Assembly (NCBI GenBank): GCA_024763185.1
Contig: JANTFY010000016.1
Span: 1 to 20,608, forward strand
DNA: 20,608 nt
Direction: 5' to 3'
Source: Gammaproteobacteria bacterium
GTDB lineage: Bacteria > Pseudomonadota > Gammaproteobacteria > GCA-001735895
Within the stretch, counting starts at the first letter, position 1, and every line of letters starts with the position of its first letter. The translations under genes and the position numbers were made by a program. Below the pieces are notes generated by a model. The model was not told the origin of the DNA. It made no database searches and was given only the letters and a program-made list of their open reading frames with translations. Below are positions 6,765-15,561 of the stretch, piece after piece.

Positions 6765-7517
6765 TCAATTGAACATAATTGCAGTTAATACGAAATCCAT
6801 CCCCAGCACGGCCAGCGATGAATGCACCACGGTTCGCGTGGTCGCAGAAGCCACGCCTTCCGAAGTCGGTACACAGTCATAACCTTCAAACACGGCTATC
6901 CAGCTGACAATAAACCCGAATACAATACTCTTAATGACGCCATTGAGGACATCATCATAAAAGTCGACCTTGGCCTGGATCTGCGACCAGAAGGCCCCCG
7001 AATCAACACCCAGCAGGTCAACGCCCACCATGTAACCACCGAGTATGCCCACGGCGCTGAAAATGGCAGCCAATAACGGCAGTGACAGAAAACCGGCCAG
7101 AAAGCGTGGAGCAATAATACGCTCAATCGGGTCAACCGCCATCATTTCCAGACCGGACAACTGCTCGGTGGCTTTCATCAAACCGATTTCGGCAGTCAGG
7201 GCCGACCCTGCCCGACCGGCAAATAGCAGCGCGGCCACGACTGGACCCAGTTCACGCACCAGCGATAGGTCAACCAGCAGACCCAGCGTATCCTCGGCAC
7301 CAAAGGTAGTCAGGGTATAGTGCAGTTGTAACGCCAACACCATGCCGACAAAAAGACCTGCTACCAGGATAATCAGCAGGGTCTGAACCCCTACTGAATA
7401 GACCTGCCTGATGACCAGGTTAAAACGTAAAAACAGCTGCGGAATTCCTGCCAGAATTTTTATTAAAAACAGTGAACCGCGCCCGAGACGGGTCAACATA
7501 TTGATCAATGCTTTCAT
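6765..7517 (-). CDS. mlaE: MlaE, permease of the Mla ABC transporter
   Basis: Integral inner-membrane permease (MlaE/YrbE family) dimerising between MlaF and MlaD. It has 250 residues from the ATG at 7517, which overlaps the mlaF stop by 4 bases (ATGA). The frame stays open upstream to 7613, but those extra residues are charged, lie inside mlaF and do not look like MlaE, so I exclude them. Several hydrophobic helices are evident (about 44-68, 136-170, 195-215 and 230-250 in this numbering). The conserved coupling region reads LVRELGPVVAALLFAGRAGSA followed by EIGLMKATEQLSGLEMMAVDP. The end of the protein, with GYDCVPTSEGVASATTRTVV, is also typical of the family. Confidence 0.95.
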   Translation of the reverse strand: MKALINMLTRLGRGSLFLIKILAGIPQLFLRFNLVIRQVYSVGVQTLLIILVAGLFVGMVLALQLHYTLTTFGAEDTLGLLVDLSLVRELGPVVAALLFAGRAGSALTAEIGLMKATEQLSGLEMMAVDPIERIIAPRFLAGFLSLPLLAAIFSAVGILGGYMVGVDLLGVDSGAFWSQIQAKVDFYDDVLNGVIKSIVFGFIVSWIAVFEGYDCVPTSEGVASATTRTVVHSSLAVLGMDFVLTAIMFN

Positions 7518-8317
7518 TTTGGTGCCTGCATCAACTGCTTTTCGATACTGTCTCCAGGATAGTGAAAGGGCACAGGCCCGTCTGCCTTTCCATCCACGAA
7601 CTGGCGTACCCATTCAGACTGCGATTGCAGGATTTCGTCGCGGCTGCCTTCCGCAATCACCTTGCCTTCCGATAAAATGATGACTTCATCGGCTATCGAC
7701 AGGGTTTCTTCCACATCGTGCGACACCAGGATGCTGGTGAGTTTGAGCGCATGATTGGTGTCTTGTATCAACTTGACCAGTACGCCCAGAGAAATGGGGT
7801 CCTGCCCGGTAAAAGGTTCATCGTACATGATCATCATCGGATCCAGTGCCAGTGCCCGGGCCAAGGCCACGCGACGCGCCATACCACCGGACAATTCGGC
7901 CGGCATCAGTTTGTGAGCAGTACTCAGGCCCACGGCCTGCAGCTTGATCAACACCATGCTGCGAATCATCGACTCACTCAGGTTGGTATGTTCACGCAAC
8001 GGATAGGCAATATTGTCGAACACGTTCAGATCGGTGAGTAAAGCGCCGGACTGAAACAACATGCCCATTTTCTTGCGCAGTTTGTACAGGTCGGCACGTT
8101 TCAATTGATGCACATTCTGGCCATCAACCTGGATTTCACCCTGATCCGGTTTCAACTGACCACCTATCAACTTGAGCAGGGTGGTTTTACCGGTACCACT
8201 GGGCCCCATCACCGCCGTAATACGACCAGCCTTAATATCCATATTAACGCCAGCAAATATTTTCTTGTGGGCGCGAGTGAAATGCAGGTCACGAATTTGT
8301 ATTAATGTATCAGGCAT
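7514..8317 (-). CDS. mlaF: MlaF, ATPase of the Mla ABC transporter
   Basis: Cytoplasmic ABC ATPase powering phospholipid movement through MlaE. It has 267 residues. Seen: Walker A GPSGTGKT at 38-45, Q-loop Gln89, signature LSGGMARR at 142-149 (Met in place of the usual Gln/Glu, as is common in MlaF), Walker B MIMYDE at 162-167 with the catalytic Glu, and the H-loop His200. The C-terminal tail after about residue 235 is the segment that contacts the partner subunit in known MlaF dimers. First gene of the mla operon; no strong ribosome binding site or promoter could be picked out in the 86 bases upstream. Confidence 0.96.
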   Translation of the reverse strand: MPDTLIQIRDLHFTRAHKKIFAGVNMDIKAGRITAVMGPSGTGKTTLLKLIGGQLKPDQGEIQVDGQNVHQLKRADLYKLRKKMGMLFQSGALLTDLNVFDNIAYPLREHTNLSESMIRSMVLIKLQAVGLSTAHKLMPAELSGGMARRVALARALALDPMMIMYDEPFTGQDPISLGVLVKLIQDTNHALKLTSILVSHDVEETLSIADEVIILSEGKVIAEGSRDEILQSQSEWVRQFVDGKADGPVPFHYPGDSIEKQLMQAPK

Positions 8318-8403
8318 AGCGGTTGATTGGAAAAGAGTGGCGAGTCTACCAATATCGCCGGTTTAACTCCATTGGATTTAGATCACAATTAAAGCCCGGT
8401 CTG

Positions 8404-9015
8404 TCAATGCCCCATCAACTCAACCAGGGTACGGCATTCGCTCAACATGGAATAGGAGGTGGAGGCTGCATCCAGCCACAGTGTTAAATCCTGGCTTGGA
8501 TGATCCGCTTTGATTTGCAACAGCCATTGTTCGATCCACGACCGGCATTGGCGGATATCATCTGGAGCGGGCAGCAAGGCTATGAGTGAATTGTCTTTTT
8601 CCGATACAGGCGTCCATAAATCCTCGACATCGATCAAGCGGATGTTTGCTCCCATACCCGATTGTGCAACTGGAGATAGCAGGGATTCATGATGCGCGAA
8701 AGAGTGATACATCGAATGTTCCAGCAACAGGCCACTGATGCTAACCCCTGTCTGTTGCTGCAACTGTTTCACTAAATCCACCTGGTCTAAGCGCTCAAGC
8801 CGAAAAAACAGCTCAAATTTATCATCCAGATCCTCAACCCACTGCTGCAGCAGGGTTAGCGGTGCCTGTATGGCCGACAGGTTTATGCAGGCCGTCTCAA
8901 ATTCATTGCTGTAATAATCCAACTCCCAGGCCCGCGGTAAATCGTCCGGGTAAAACCCACCGGCCGACATGAAACGGGACCAGTCACAAACACCGACCTT
9001 AATAGTATGACTCAT
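8404..9015 (-). CDS. Short DUF72 (YecE-like) protein, divergent
   Basis: Function unknown. From the ATG at 9015 the protein has 203 residues and begins MSHTIKVGVCDWSRFMSAGGFYPDD, then ELDYYSNEFETACIN. This matches the opening of DUF72/YecE proteins, whose N-terminus typically reads (I/V)GTSGW followed by FYP, then LAYYA..FDTVEIN. After about residue 45 the similarity is weak, and it is shorter than usual for the family (about 240-280), so it may be a shrunken or diverged member. The frame continues upstream to 9126, but that would overlap fabA on the other strand by 42 bases and precede the conserved start, so I reject the longer form. It sits between mlaF and fabA where related genomes have yrbG directly. 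No signal peptide. Confidence 0.62.
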   Translation of the reverse strand: MSHTIKVGVCDWSRFMSAGGFYPDDLPRAWELDYYSNEFETACINLSAIQAPLTLLQQWVEDLDDKFELFFRLERLDQVDLVKQLQQQTGVSISGLLLEHSMYHSFAHHESLLSPVAQSGMGANIRLIDVEDLWTPVSEKDNSLIALLPAPDDIRQCRSWIEQWLLQIKADHPSQDLTLWLDAASTSYSMLSECRTLVELMGH

Positions 9016-9024
9016 AAGTAAATA

Positions 9025-9053
9025 TTGAAATAATAATGCAGAATCGTTAGTGT
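9025..9053 (+). promoter_or_regulatory. Weak candidate promoter for fabA in the divergent gap
   Basis: TTGAAA (9025-9030, 5 of 6 consensus) and TAGTGT (9048-9053, 3 of 6) are 17 bases apart, about 30 bases before the fabA ATG. The 69-base AT-rich gap 9016-9084 must hold promoters for both the DUF72-like gene and fabA; I could not identify one for the minus strand. No clear FabR or FadR operator was recognised. Confidence 0.28.
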
Positions 9054-9084
9054 TCGCACCCTTGAATAACAACCACAGATTATT

Positions 9085-9609
9085 ATGGCAGAACTCACGG
9101 ACCAGCACAGCTTCACCTATGAGCAATTGATAGATTGCGGCAATGGCAAGATTTTTGGTGAAGGCAACGCCCTGCTGCCATTACCCCCCATGCTGATGTT
9201 TGATCGCATAACCCGCATCACCGAGGATGGCGGTGACTATGACAAGGGTTACATTGAAGCCGAGCTGGATATCAAGCCCGACCTGTGGTTTTTCGACTGC
9301 CATTTTAAAACCGATCCAGTCATGCCGGGTTGCCTGGGGCTGGATGCCATGTGGCAGCTGGTGGGTTTTTACCTGGGCTGGAAAGGTGGTCCTGGCCACG
9401 GCCGCGCCCTGGGGTCCGGTGAGGTGAAATTCTTTGGTCAGGTTTTACCCAATGCCAAAAAGGTAACCTACAAGATCCATATCAAACGCCTGATCATGCG
9501 AAAACTGGTCATGGGTATCGCGGACGCCACCATGGAAGTCGATGGTCGAGAAATCTACGGCGCCAAGGATCTGCGCGTTGGTTTATTCACTTCTACAGAC
9601 GATTTTTAA
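9085..9609 (+). CDS. fabA: 3-hydroxydecanoyl-ACP dehydratase/isomerase
   Basis: Dehydrates beta-hydroxyacyl-ACP and isomerises trans-2- to cis-3-decenoyl-ACP, the branch point to unsaturated fatty acids in the cytoplasm. It has 174 residues, close to E. coli FabA (172), and is similar along its whole length. Hot-dog fold hallmarks: MLMFDRITRITEDGGDYDKG (36-55), KPDLWFFDCHFKTDPVMPG (64-82) with catalytic His73, and CLGLDAMWQLVGFYLGW (83-99) with Asp87. This pattern is FabA rather than FabZ. Its usual operon partner fabB is not here; yrbG follows after 3 bases. No Shine-Dalgarno sequence is visible before the ATG. A location between the mla and yrbG–kdsD clusters is unusual. Confidence 0.96.
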   Translation: MAELTDQHSFTYEQLIDCGNGKIFGEGNALLPLPPMLMFDRITRITEDGGDYDKGYIEAELDIKPDLWFFDCHFKTDPVMPGCLGLDAMWQLVGFYLGWKGGPGHGRALGSGEVKFFGQVLPNAKKVTYKIHIKRLIMRKLVMGIADATMEVDGREIYGAKDLRVGLFTSTDDF

Positions 9610-9612
9610 TGC

Positions 9613-10584
9613 ATGGCCCTGTCAATAATTGCCATTATCTGCGGGTTAGCCTTACTGGTCTGGAGCGCTGACCGTTTTGTCGAGGGTGCCTCGGCAATGG
9701 CTTACAACCTCGGTGTTTCCACCCTGGTTATAGGTATCACGATTATCGGTTTTGGCACCTCGGCACCTGAAATACTGATCTCCATATTCTCGGTTTTTGA
9801 CGACACCCCCAACCTGGCCATAGGTAATGCACTGGGTTCAAACATCGCCAATATCGGCCTGATCCTCGGATTTACCGCCCTGATAGTCCCCTTGACCTTT
9901 GCTTCCAAGCTGTTAAGGCAGGAGTTTCCCATATTGATATTTGCCTCTATCGTGCTGGCCTGGGTTTTATGGGACACACAATTGGGATTTATCGACGGAT
10001 TGATTCTAATCATACTGTTATCTGCTGCGTTGACCTACCTGGTTCGTTTCAGTAAAACCAACGAGGATGACCCGATATCATCGGAACTGGAACAGGAGAT
10101 ACCGCATGACATGAGCACACTCAAGGCCATGGTATGGACACTGCTGGGTTTGCTGGTTCTGATAGGCAGTTCAAAAATGCTGGTCTGGGGCGCAGTCAAT
10201 ATCGCCACCATGCTCGGGGTGAGTGAACTGATCATTGGCCTGACCGTCGTTGCCCTGGGCACCTCCCTGCCTGAACTGGCCGCCGCCGTCGCGGGTGCGC
10301 GCAAAGGTGAACCGGACATGGTGATGGGCAATGTGATCGGCTCGAACCTGTTTAATTCACTGGCAGTCATCGGTTTGCCCGCTTTGATGACCCAGTTTTC
10401 CGTATCCCCCAGCGCGATTTCACGCGACCTGATGGTCACCCTGTTTTTTACGGTATTACTGTTTGCAATGGCCCACCTGCCGCGCAACAGTTGCTGTCAT
10501 ATAACACGCGGCAAGGGTTTTGTATTACTCGCAGGTTTTGTGCTTTACCAAAGCCTTTTGTATTATCAGGTGACCATAAAATAA
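9613..10584 (+). CDS. yrbG: YrbG-type calcium/sodium antiporter family protein
   Basis: Inner-membrane cation antiporter of the CaCA family, 323 residues. The two inverted alpha repeats are plain: GFGTSAPE at 46-53 with GNALGSNIAN at 71-80, and ALGTSLPE at 214-221 with GNVIGSNLFN at 239-248. These acidic and Ser/Asn residues form the ion site in the family. About ten hydrophobic helices with an acidic cytoplasmic loop near 148-166 (SKTNEDDPISSELEQE). Actual substrate is not established for YrbG; Na+/Ca2+ exchange is the family inference. It lies 3 bases after fabA and 9 before kdsD. In E. coli the same gene heads the kdsD–kdsC–lpt cluster. Confidence 0.93.
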   Translation: MALSIIAIICGLALLVWSADRFVEGASAMAYNLGVSTLVIGITIIGFGTSAPEILISIFSVFDDTPNLAIGNALGSNIANIGLILGFTALIVPLTFASKLLRQEFPILIFASIVLAWVLWDTQLGFIDGLILIILLSAALTYLVRFSKTNEDDPISSELEQEIPHDMSTLKAMVWTLLGLLVLIGSSKMLVWGAVNIATMLGVSELIIGLTVVALGTSLPELAAAVAGARKGEPDMVMGNVIGSNLFNSLAVIGLPALMTQFSVSPSAISRDLMVTLFFTVLLFAMAHLPRNSCCHITRGKGFVLLAGFVLYQSLLYYQVTIK

Positions 10585-10593
10585 CAACTCACC

Positions 10594-11565
10594 ATGACAG
10601 AACACTCATTCCAGCAACTGGGTAAAGCCGTTCTCAAAACTGAGGCCGAAGCAATTGAAGTACTGATTGACCGCATTGATCAGAAGTTTCATCAGGCCTG
10701 CGAACTGGTTCTTGCCTGCAAGGGCCGAATCGTTGTCACCGGCATGGGCAAATCCGGCCATATCGGCAACAAGATTGCCGCCACCCTGGCCAGTACCGGC
10801 ACCCCGGCTTTTTTCATGCACCCCGGTGAGGCCAGTCATGGCGACCTGGGCATGATCACCGAGCAAGACCTGGTCATTGCACTGTCCAATTCCGGTGAAA
10901 CCGCAGAAATCACCACCTTGCTACCCCTGCTCAAACGCCTGCAGGTTCCGCTGATCTCAATGACCGGCAATGAATCTTCGACCCTGGCCGAGATAGCCGA
11001 CATCAACCTCAATATCGCGGTCGAAAAAGAGGCCTGCCCGCTCGGGTTGGCACCCACCTCAAGTACCACGGCATCCCTGGCGATGGGGGATGCGCTGGCG
11101 GTTTCGGTACTGGAAGCACGAGGTTTCACCGAAGAGGATTTTGCCCGTTCTCACCCGGGTGGCAGCCTGGGCCGACGCTTATTGCTGCGCGTACGGGATA
11201 TCATGCACACCGGCGAACAGATTCCGGTGGTGGATATTGAAGCGAGCCTGAAACAGGCCTTGCTGGAAATCAGTAACAAAGGCCTGGGCATGACAGCCAT
11301 CAGCGATGGTAATCGCCATCTTGCTGGCATCTACACCGATGGCGACCTGCGCCGAACGCTGGATATGCTCAGTGATATCGATAGTGCCCGGGTGCGCGAT
11401 CACATGACCACGGGCTGCGTCACCATTCAGGCCGATCAAATAGCCAGCGATGCACTGACCCTGATGGACAGCCATCGTATCAATGCCCTGGTCGTCACCG
11501 ATGAACAGGGTTTCATTCAGGGTGCATTAAACATGCATGACTTATTAAGAGCCGGTATCGTATAA
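10594..11565 (+). CDS. kdsD: D-arabinose-5-phosphate isomerase
   Basis: Interconverts ribulose-5-phosphate and arabinose-5-phosphate, the first step toward KDO for lipopolysaccharide core, in the cytoplasm. It has 323 residues (E. coli 328). An N-terminal SIS domain carries GMGKSGHIGNK (50-60) and ALSNSGETAEI (96-106). Residues matching the E. coli catalytic set are Lys53, Glu105, Glu146 and His187 (in RSHPGGSLGRR). Two CBS domains follow, about 204-262 and 270-323. Operon with fabA–yrbG by spacing; kdsC follows after a 111-base gap. Confidence 0.97.
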   Translation: MTEHSFQQLGKAVLKTEAEAIEVLIDRIDQKFHQACELVLACKGRIVVTGMGKSGHIGNKIAATLASTGTPAFFMHPGEASHGDLGMITEQDLVIALSNSGETAEITTLLPLLKRLQVPLISMTGNESSTLAEIADINLNIAVEKEACPLGLAPTSSTTASLAMGDALAVSVLEARGFTEEDFARSHPGGSLGRRLLLRVRDIMHTGEQIPVVDIEASLKQALLEISNKGLGMTAISDGNRHLAGIYTDGDLRRTLDMLSDIDSARVRDHMTTGCVTIQADQIASDALTLMDSHRINALVVTDEQGFIQGALNMHDLLRAGIV

Positions 11566-11676
11566 ATCTCATGGGTCGATTGTGCCCAGAACAAAATTGA
11601 TCCATTATTTTATCTTCGTGTTCTACGCGCGCTTCGTGGTAAATTGTTCTAACTTCATAAAGTAATCACTTAAAAA

Positions 11677-12201
11677 ATGGACAGCATCATCAATCTGGCA
11701 AAAAACATCAAACTGATTATCTTCGATATTGATGGCGTACTTACCCACGGCACGCTGTACATCGGGGATGGCGGCGAGGAATACAAGGCCTTCAACTCCA
11801 AAGACGGCCACGGTTTAAGAATGTTGACGGAATGCGGTCTGCAGGCAGCCATTATCACGGGACGCAAATCCAACGTGGTAAAACACCGCATGCAGGAACT
11901 GGGCATAGACACGGTGTTTCAGGGTTACCGAGACAAACGTCCAGCTTTCAAGGAGTTACTGGAAAAAACCGGGCTGCAACCCGAGCAGATTGCCTACATG
12001 GGCGATGATGTGGTTGATTTGCCGGTCATGACCCAGGTCGGCATGGCCATCGCGGTACAGGATGCCCACCCCTTTGTGTTGCAACATGCCGATTATGTGA
12101 CCGAAAAAGGCGGAGGTAACGGCGCTGCCCGAGAAGCCATAGAAACCATCCTGCAGGCCCAGGGGTTGTTACAGGATAAGCTGGACAGTTACCTCCAATG
12201 A
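11677..12201 (+). CDS. kdsC: KDO-8-phosphate phosphatase
   Basis: HAD-superfamily phosphatase (C0, no cap domain) that dephosphorylates KDO-8-P to KDO. It has 174 residues. Motif I is FDIDGVLTHG with nucleophile Asp17 and Asp19; motif II is TGRKS (61-65); Lys87 lies in RDKRPAF; motif III is MGDDVVDLP (108-116). The C-terminal EKGGGNGAARE loop is typical of KdsC. The last four bases overlap the lptC start (ATGA at 12198-12201). The preceding 111-base gap (11566-11676) is AT-rich near the gene and could hold a promoter, but I found no convincing boxes. Confidence 0.97.
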   Translation: MDSIINLAKNIKLIIFDIDGVLTHGTLYIGDGGEEYKAFNSKDGHGLRMLTECGLQAAIITGRKSNVVKHRMQELGIDTVFQGYRDKRPAFKELLEKTGLQPEQIAYMGDDVVDLPVMTQVGMAIAVQDAHPFVLQHADYVTEKGGGNGAAREAIETILQAQGLLQDKLDSYLQ

Positions 12202-12767
12202 GACTGTTCCATGTGCTACTGATGATTATCGGTATGATCAGCGCCGTTACCGTTGGCTGGTTTTATGATAATCGCCCCATCCTGACCCGGGTCAGCACCT
12301 TACAGGTACCGGATAATATCGACTATTACCTGTCCGCGGTAAAATACCGCTCACTTGATGAGCTGGGAAAAACCCGATACCAGCTGCAATCGCCCTATCT
12401 TGAACACTATATTCGCGAGGACCGCAGCCTCATTACTCACCCCGACATCCATTATTTTATCGATACCGGTCCCTGGCATATTCGTGCCCAACAGGGGGAA
12501 CTGCTGCACAAGACGGATCAAATCACCCTGACCGAGCAGGTCAGCCTGCAACGCATCGATGCGCAGGATCCCATGCAACTGCAATCGGACCGGGTCGAAT
12601 TCAACCCGCAATCCGATACCATCCATATCCCGAATGCGTTAACGGTCAAAACCGATGAATTAAACCTGCAGGCCGATTCCGCCCTGATGAACATGAAACA
12701 CAAACGCCATCAATTTAACCGGGTAAAGTCCATCTACCGGCGGGGAGATCAGCATGTCACCAGCTAA
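12198..12767 (+). CDS. lptC: LptC, inner-membrane LPS export protein
   Basis: Bitopic inner-membrane protein that receives LPS from LptB2FG and passes it to LptA. It has 189 residues (E. coli 191). One N-terminal membrane helix (about residues 3-22, MRLFHVLLMIIGMISAVTVG) is followed by a periplasmic beta-jellyroll, with the typical run of alternating strands around DTGPWHIRAQQGEL and LQSDRVEFNPQSDTIHIPN. LptF and LptG, the permease partners, are normally encoded elsewhere and are not in this window. The gene overlaps kdsC by 4 bases and lptA by 14. Confidence 0.94.
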   Translation: MRLFHVLLMIIGMISAVTVGWFYDNRPILTRVSTLQVPDNIDYYLSAVKYRSLDELGKTRYQLQSPYLEHYIREDRSLITHPDIHYFIDTGPWHIRAQQGELLHKTDQITLTEQVSLQRIDAQDPMQLQSDRVEFNPQSDTIHIPNALTVKTDELNLQADSALMNMKHKRHQFNRVKSIYRRGDQHVTS

Positions 12768-13260
12768 ATGGCCAGTCCTGCTGTTGTTTTTGCTCATGCC
12801 TGCCGCAGTTATGGCACTGAGCAGCGATTCCGAGCAACCCATCAGCATGGAAGCGGATAACCTGGAAATCGATGAAAATCGCCAGGTCAGCATTTATCAG
12901 GGCCATGTCAAGATGCGCCAGGGCAGCCTGCATATACAGGCGGACAAGATAATTCTGCATTTCGACGCGCATAATAATCTGCAGTGGCTTGAAATCAGCG
13001 GGCAGCCTGCCACCTTTAACCAGCTTAATGATCAACAGCAAACCGTATCCGGTTCGGCCCTGACCATTCACTACCATGATAGCGACTCAGTCATGAAATT
13101 GATGGGCCAGGCGCGCTACCAGAGTCACCTGGACACACTCGAAAGCGAAACCATAACCCTGAACACCAAAACCAATGCCTTGCAGGCAGGTGATCAGAAT
13201 GGAAAGGAACGTGTCAAAATGCTAATCCAGCCGAGCAAACCACCCAGCGCTGATGAATGA
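12754..13260 (+). CDS. lptA: LptA, periplasmic LPS bridge protein
   Basis: Periplasmic beta-jellyroll protein forming the bridge that carries LPS from LptC to the outer-membrane LptDE. It has 168 residues with a signal peptide (cleavage likely after residue 21, VMA). Seen: PISMEADNLEIDENRQVSIY (27-46) and YQGHVKMRQGSLHIQADKI, the OstA-type repeat pattern. It ends in a polar, proline-rich tail (KPPSADE). The start overlaps lptC by 14 bases; a GGGGAG stretch lies just upstream as ribosome binding site. The end overlaps lptB by 8 bases. Confidence 0.95.
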   Translation: MSPAKWPVLLLFLLMPAAVMALSSDSEQPISMEADNLEIDENRQVSIYQGHVKMRQGSLHIQADKIILHFDAHNNLQWLEISGQPATFNQLNDQQQTVSGSALTIHYHDSDSVMKLMGQARYQSHLDTLESETITLNTKTNALQAGDQNGKERVKMLIQPSKPPSADE

Positions 13261-13978
13261 ACTGATCGCCACCAACCTGGCAAAACAATATAAGGGCCGC
13301 AGTGTAGTCAAATCCGTCAGCCTCAAGGTGAAAGGCGGCCAGATTGTCGGACTGCTGGGACCCAATGGTGCCGGTAAAACCACCTGTTTTTACATGATCG
13401 TCGGTCTGATCAACAGCGACCAGGGCCGCATCACCCTGAACCAGATGGATATCACTGCCCTGCCGATGCACCAGCGTGCCCAGCAGGGACTCAGCTATCT
13501 GCCCCAGGAAGCCTCGGTATTCCGTGGGCTCACTGTTGAACAGAATATCCTTGCTATTTTGCAGCTGCGCAAGGACCTGGACAAGGCGCATCAACAGGAT
13601 TTACTCGAACAATTGCTGGAAGACTTCCAGATACAACATATTCGCCACAGCCCCGGCATCGCCCTATCCGGCGGAGAGAGAAGACGGGTAGAAATAGCCA
13701 GGGCGCTGGCTAACCACCCCCTTTTTGTATTACTCGACGAACCCTTTGCCGGTGTGGACCCCATTTCCGTCATCGATATCCAGAACATGATACGCCACTT
13801 GTCCGAAAGAGGTATTGGAATATTGATTACCGACCATAATGTAAGAGAAACATTGGGTATCTGTGACCATGCCTACGTGATGGGTGAAGGCGGTATTCTG
13901 GCTGAAGGTGACTCTGATCATATTCTGGCCAATAAAATCGTCAGAAAGATTTACTTGGGTGAGGCTTTTAAGCTATAA
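13253..13978 (+). CDS. lptB: LptB, ATPase of the LPS export ABC transporter
   Basis: Cytoplasmic ATPase of LptB2FG, which extracts LPS from the inner membrane. It has 241 residues. Walker A GPNGAGKT at 36-43, Q-loop Gln85 (SYLPQEASVF), signature LSGGERRR at 138-145, Walker B FVLLDEPFAGVDP from 158 with Glu163, and switch His195. The sequence is typical LptB across its length. It ends 60 bases before rpoN, the conserved order in gammaproteobacteria. Confidence 0.98.
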   Translation: MNELIATNLAKQYKGRSVVKSVSLKVKGGQIVGLLGPNGAGKTTCFYMIVGLINSDQGRITLNQMDITALPMHQRAQQGLSYLPQEASVFRGLTVEQNILAILQLRKDLDKAHQQDLLEQLLEDFQIQHIRHSPGIALSGGERRRVEIARALANHPLFVLLDEPFAGVDPISVIDIQNMIRHLSERGIGILITDHNVRETLGICDHAYVMGEGGILAEGDSDHILANKIVRKIYLGEAFKL

Positions 13979-14038
13979 ATAATTTATGCGCAGAATAACA
14001 AAACTAATGTCTAGAGATCTGCAGGCCAACGCGCTTAC

Positions 14039-15526
14039 ATGAAGCAAAGTCTACAATTAAAGATTGGTCAAAGCCTGACCATGACCCCTCAGTTGCAGCA
14101 GGCCATCAAACTGCTTCAACTCTCGTCATTAGAGTTACAGAGCGAAATTCAGCAAACCCTGGATAGCAACCCGTTGCTGGAACAGGAAGACAACCTGTCC
14201 GAAATCCAGCTCAAGGAAAAATCACCCGATCGTGATGCCGAGGATATTACCGAGGTTAAAACCTCTTCCGACACGCTCACCGAAAACCGTGCCGAACAGA
14301 CCCTGCCGGAAGACCTGGGCATCGATACCGGCTGGGATGATATCTATGACCTGGCCCCCACCGCCGCCGTCAGCCAAACCCATAATGCGTCCGGCGAAGA
14401 TTTCAATGAGCTGTTTGAAAACCAGGCCAAACCCGCGGATGCCCTTTACGAACACCTGATCTGGCAACTGGAATGCGCCCATCTCACCGAAACCGACCAA
14501 CAGATTGGCCTGGCCATCATCGATGGCATCGATGACCGCGGTTACCTGACGGAAAGCCTGCAGGACATCCATCAGGGTTTATTAACCCAGAACAGCGAGA
14601 TTGAAATGGATGAAATCGAAGCCATGCTGCATTTCATCCAGCATTTCGACCCCATCGGTGTCGGGGCACGCAGCCCTGCGGAATGCATGGCCATTCAACT
14701 ACGGCAATACGATGATTCCACGCCTTACTTGAACAAGGCCCTGGCACTGGTGGAACGTTACCTGGATTACCTCGCCAGTAACGATTACGCCATCCTTAAG
14801 CGGCGCCTGCAGGCCAGCGATGCCGAACTGACCGAAATCGTCAAACTGATTCAAACCACCAATCCCCACCCCGGTGAACTGGTCAGTAAGAATCATGCCG
14901 AGTACATCACGCCCGATGTTTACGTGTCGCGTTTAAACGGTCACTGGACGGTCAAGATCAATCGTGAAAGCGCGCCCAAATTACGCATTAATAACACCTA
15001 TGCCAACCTGGTCAAACGCGGTGATAACAGCGCCCAGAATAATTACCTGAGAGATCACCTGCAGGAAGCGCGCTGGTTTATCAAAAGCCTGCAAAGCCGA
15101 AATGACACACTGTTACGTGTCGCCAAGGCCATCGTGGATCGCCAGCAGGGCTTCCTCGAACACGGTGAAGAAGCCATGAAACCCATGGTACTGCGCGATA
15201 TCGCTGAAGAACTGGAAATGCACGAATCCACCATATCGCGCGTGACCACGGCAAAATACATGCACACCCCGCGTGGCGTGTTCGAATTCAAATATTTTTT
15301 CTCCAGCCATGTCGGCACGGCCGATGGCGGAGAATGTTCGGCAACCGCAATCCGTGCCATTATCAAAAAGCTGATTGCGGCTGAAAATCCGAACAAACCC
15401 TTAAGTGACAACAAAATTGCGGCTGTATTGGATGAGCAGGGTATTAACGTGGCCAGACGCACGATTGCAAAATATCGCGAAGCCATGAATATTCCGCCAT
15501 CCAATGAGCGTAAACGTCTCTTTTAG
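14039..15526 (+). CDS. rpoN: RNA polymerase sigma-54 factor
   Basis: Alternative sigma factor recognising -24/-12 promoters, active only with AAA+ enhancer-binding proteins. It has 495 residues. Region I (about 1-50) is glutamine- and leucine-rich: LTMTPQLQQAIKLLQLSS, then LDSNPLLEQED. Acidic region II (about 51-125) follows, then the core-binding domain. A helix-turn-helix lies around MHESTISRVTTAKYMHTPRG, and the RpoN box ARRTIAKYRE at 472-481 is one conservative change (Val to Ile) from the canonical form. The 60 bases before it show no obvious ribosome binding site. It stands next to hpf and ptsN, as in most proteobacteria. Confidence 0.98.
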   Translation: MKQSLQLKIGQSLTMTPQLQQAIKLLQLSSLELQSEIQQTLDSNPLLEQEDNLSEIQLKEKSPDRDAEDITEVKTSSDTLTENRAEQTLPEDLGIDTGWDDIYDLAPTAAVSQTHNASGEDFNELFENQAKPADALYEHLIWQLECAHLTETDQQIGLAIIDGIDDRGYLTESLQDIHQGLLTQNSEIEMDEIEAMLHFIQHFDPIGVGARSPAECMAIQLRQYDDSTPYLNKALALVERYLDYLASNDYAILKRRLQASDAELTEIVKLIQTTNPHPGELVSKNHAEYITPDVYVSRLNGHWTVKINRESAPKLRINNTYANLVKRGDNSAQNNYLRDHLQEARWFIKSLQSRNDTLLRVAKAIVDRQQGFLEHGEEAMKPMVLRDIAEELEMHESTISRVTTAKYMHTPRGVFEFKYFFSSHVGTADGGECSATAIRAIIKKLIAAENPNKPLSDNKIAAVLDEQGINVARRTIAKYREAMNIPPSNERKRLF

Positions 15527-15561
15527 AGATTCCGGCCAGTGCTTGAAACACGGCCCTAACC

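Noticed and set aside
7518..7613. Longer N-terminus for mlaE
   Set aside because: The added 32 residues overlap mlaF, are polar and unlike MlaE; the ATG at 7517 gives the typical 4-base overlap and length.
11566..11676. Promoter between kdsD and kdsC
   Set aside because: AT-rich and plausible, but the best box pairs by eye match poorly, so I make no call.
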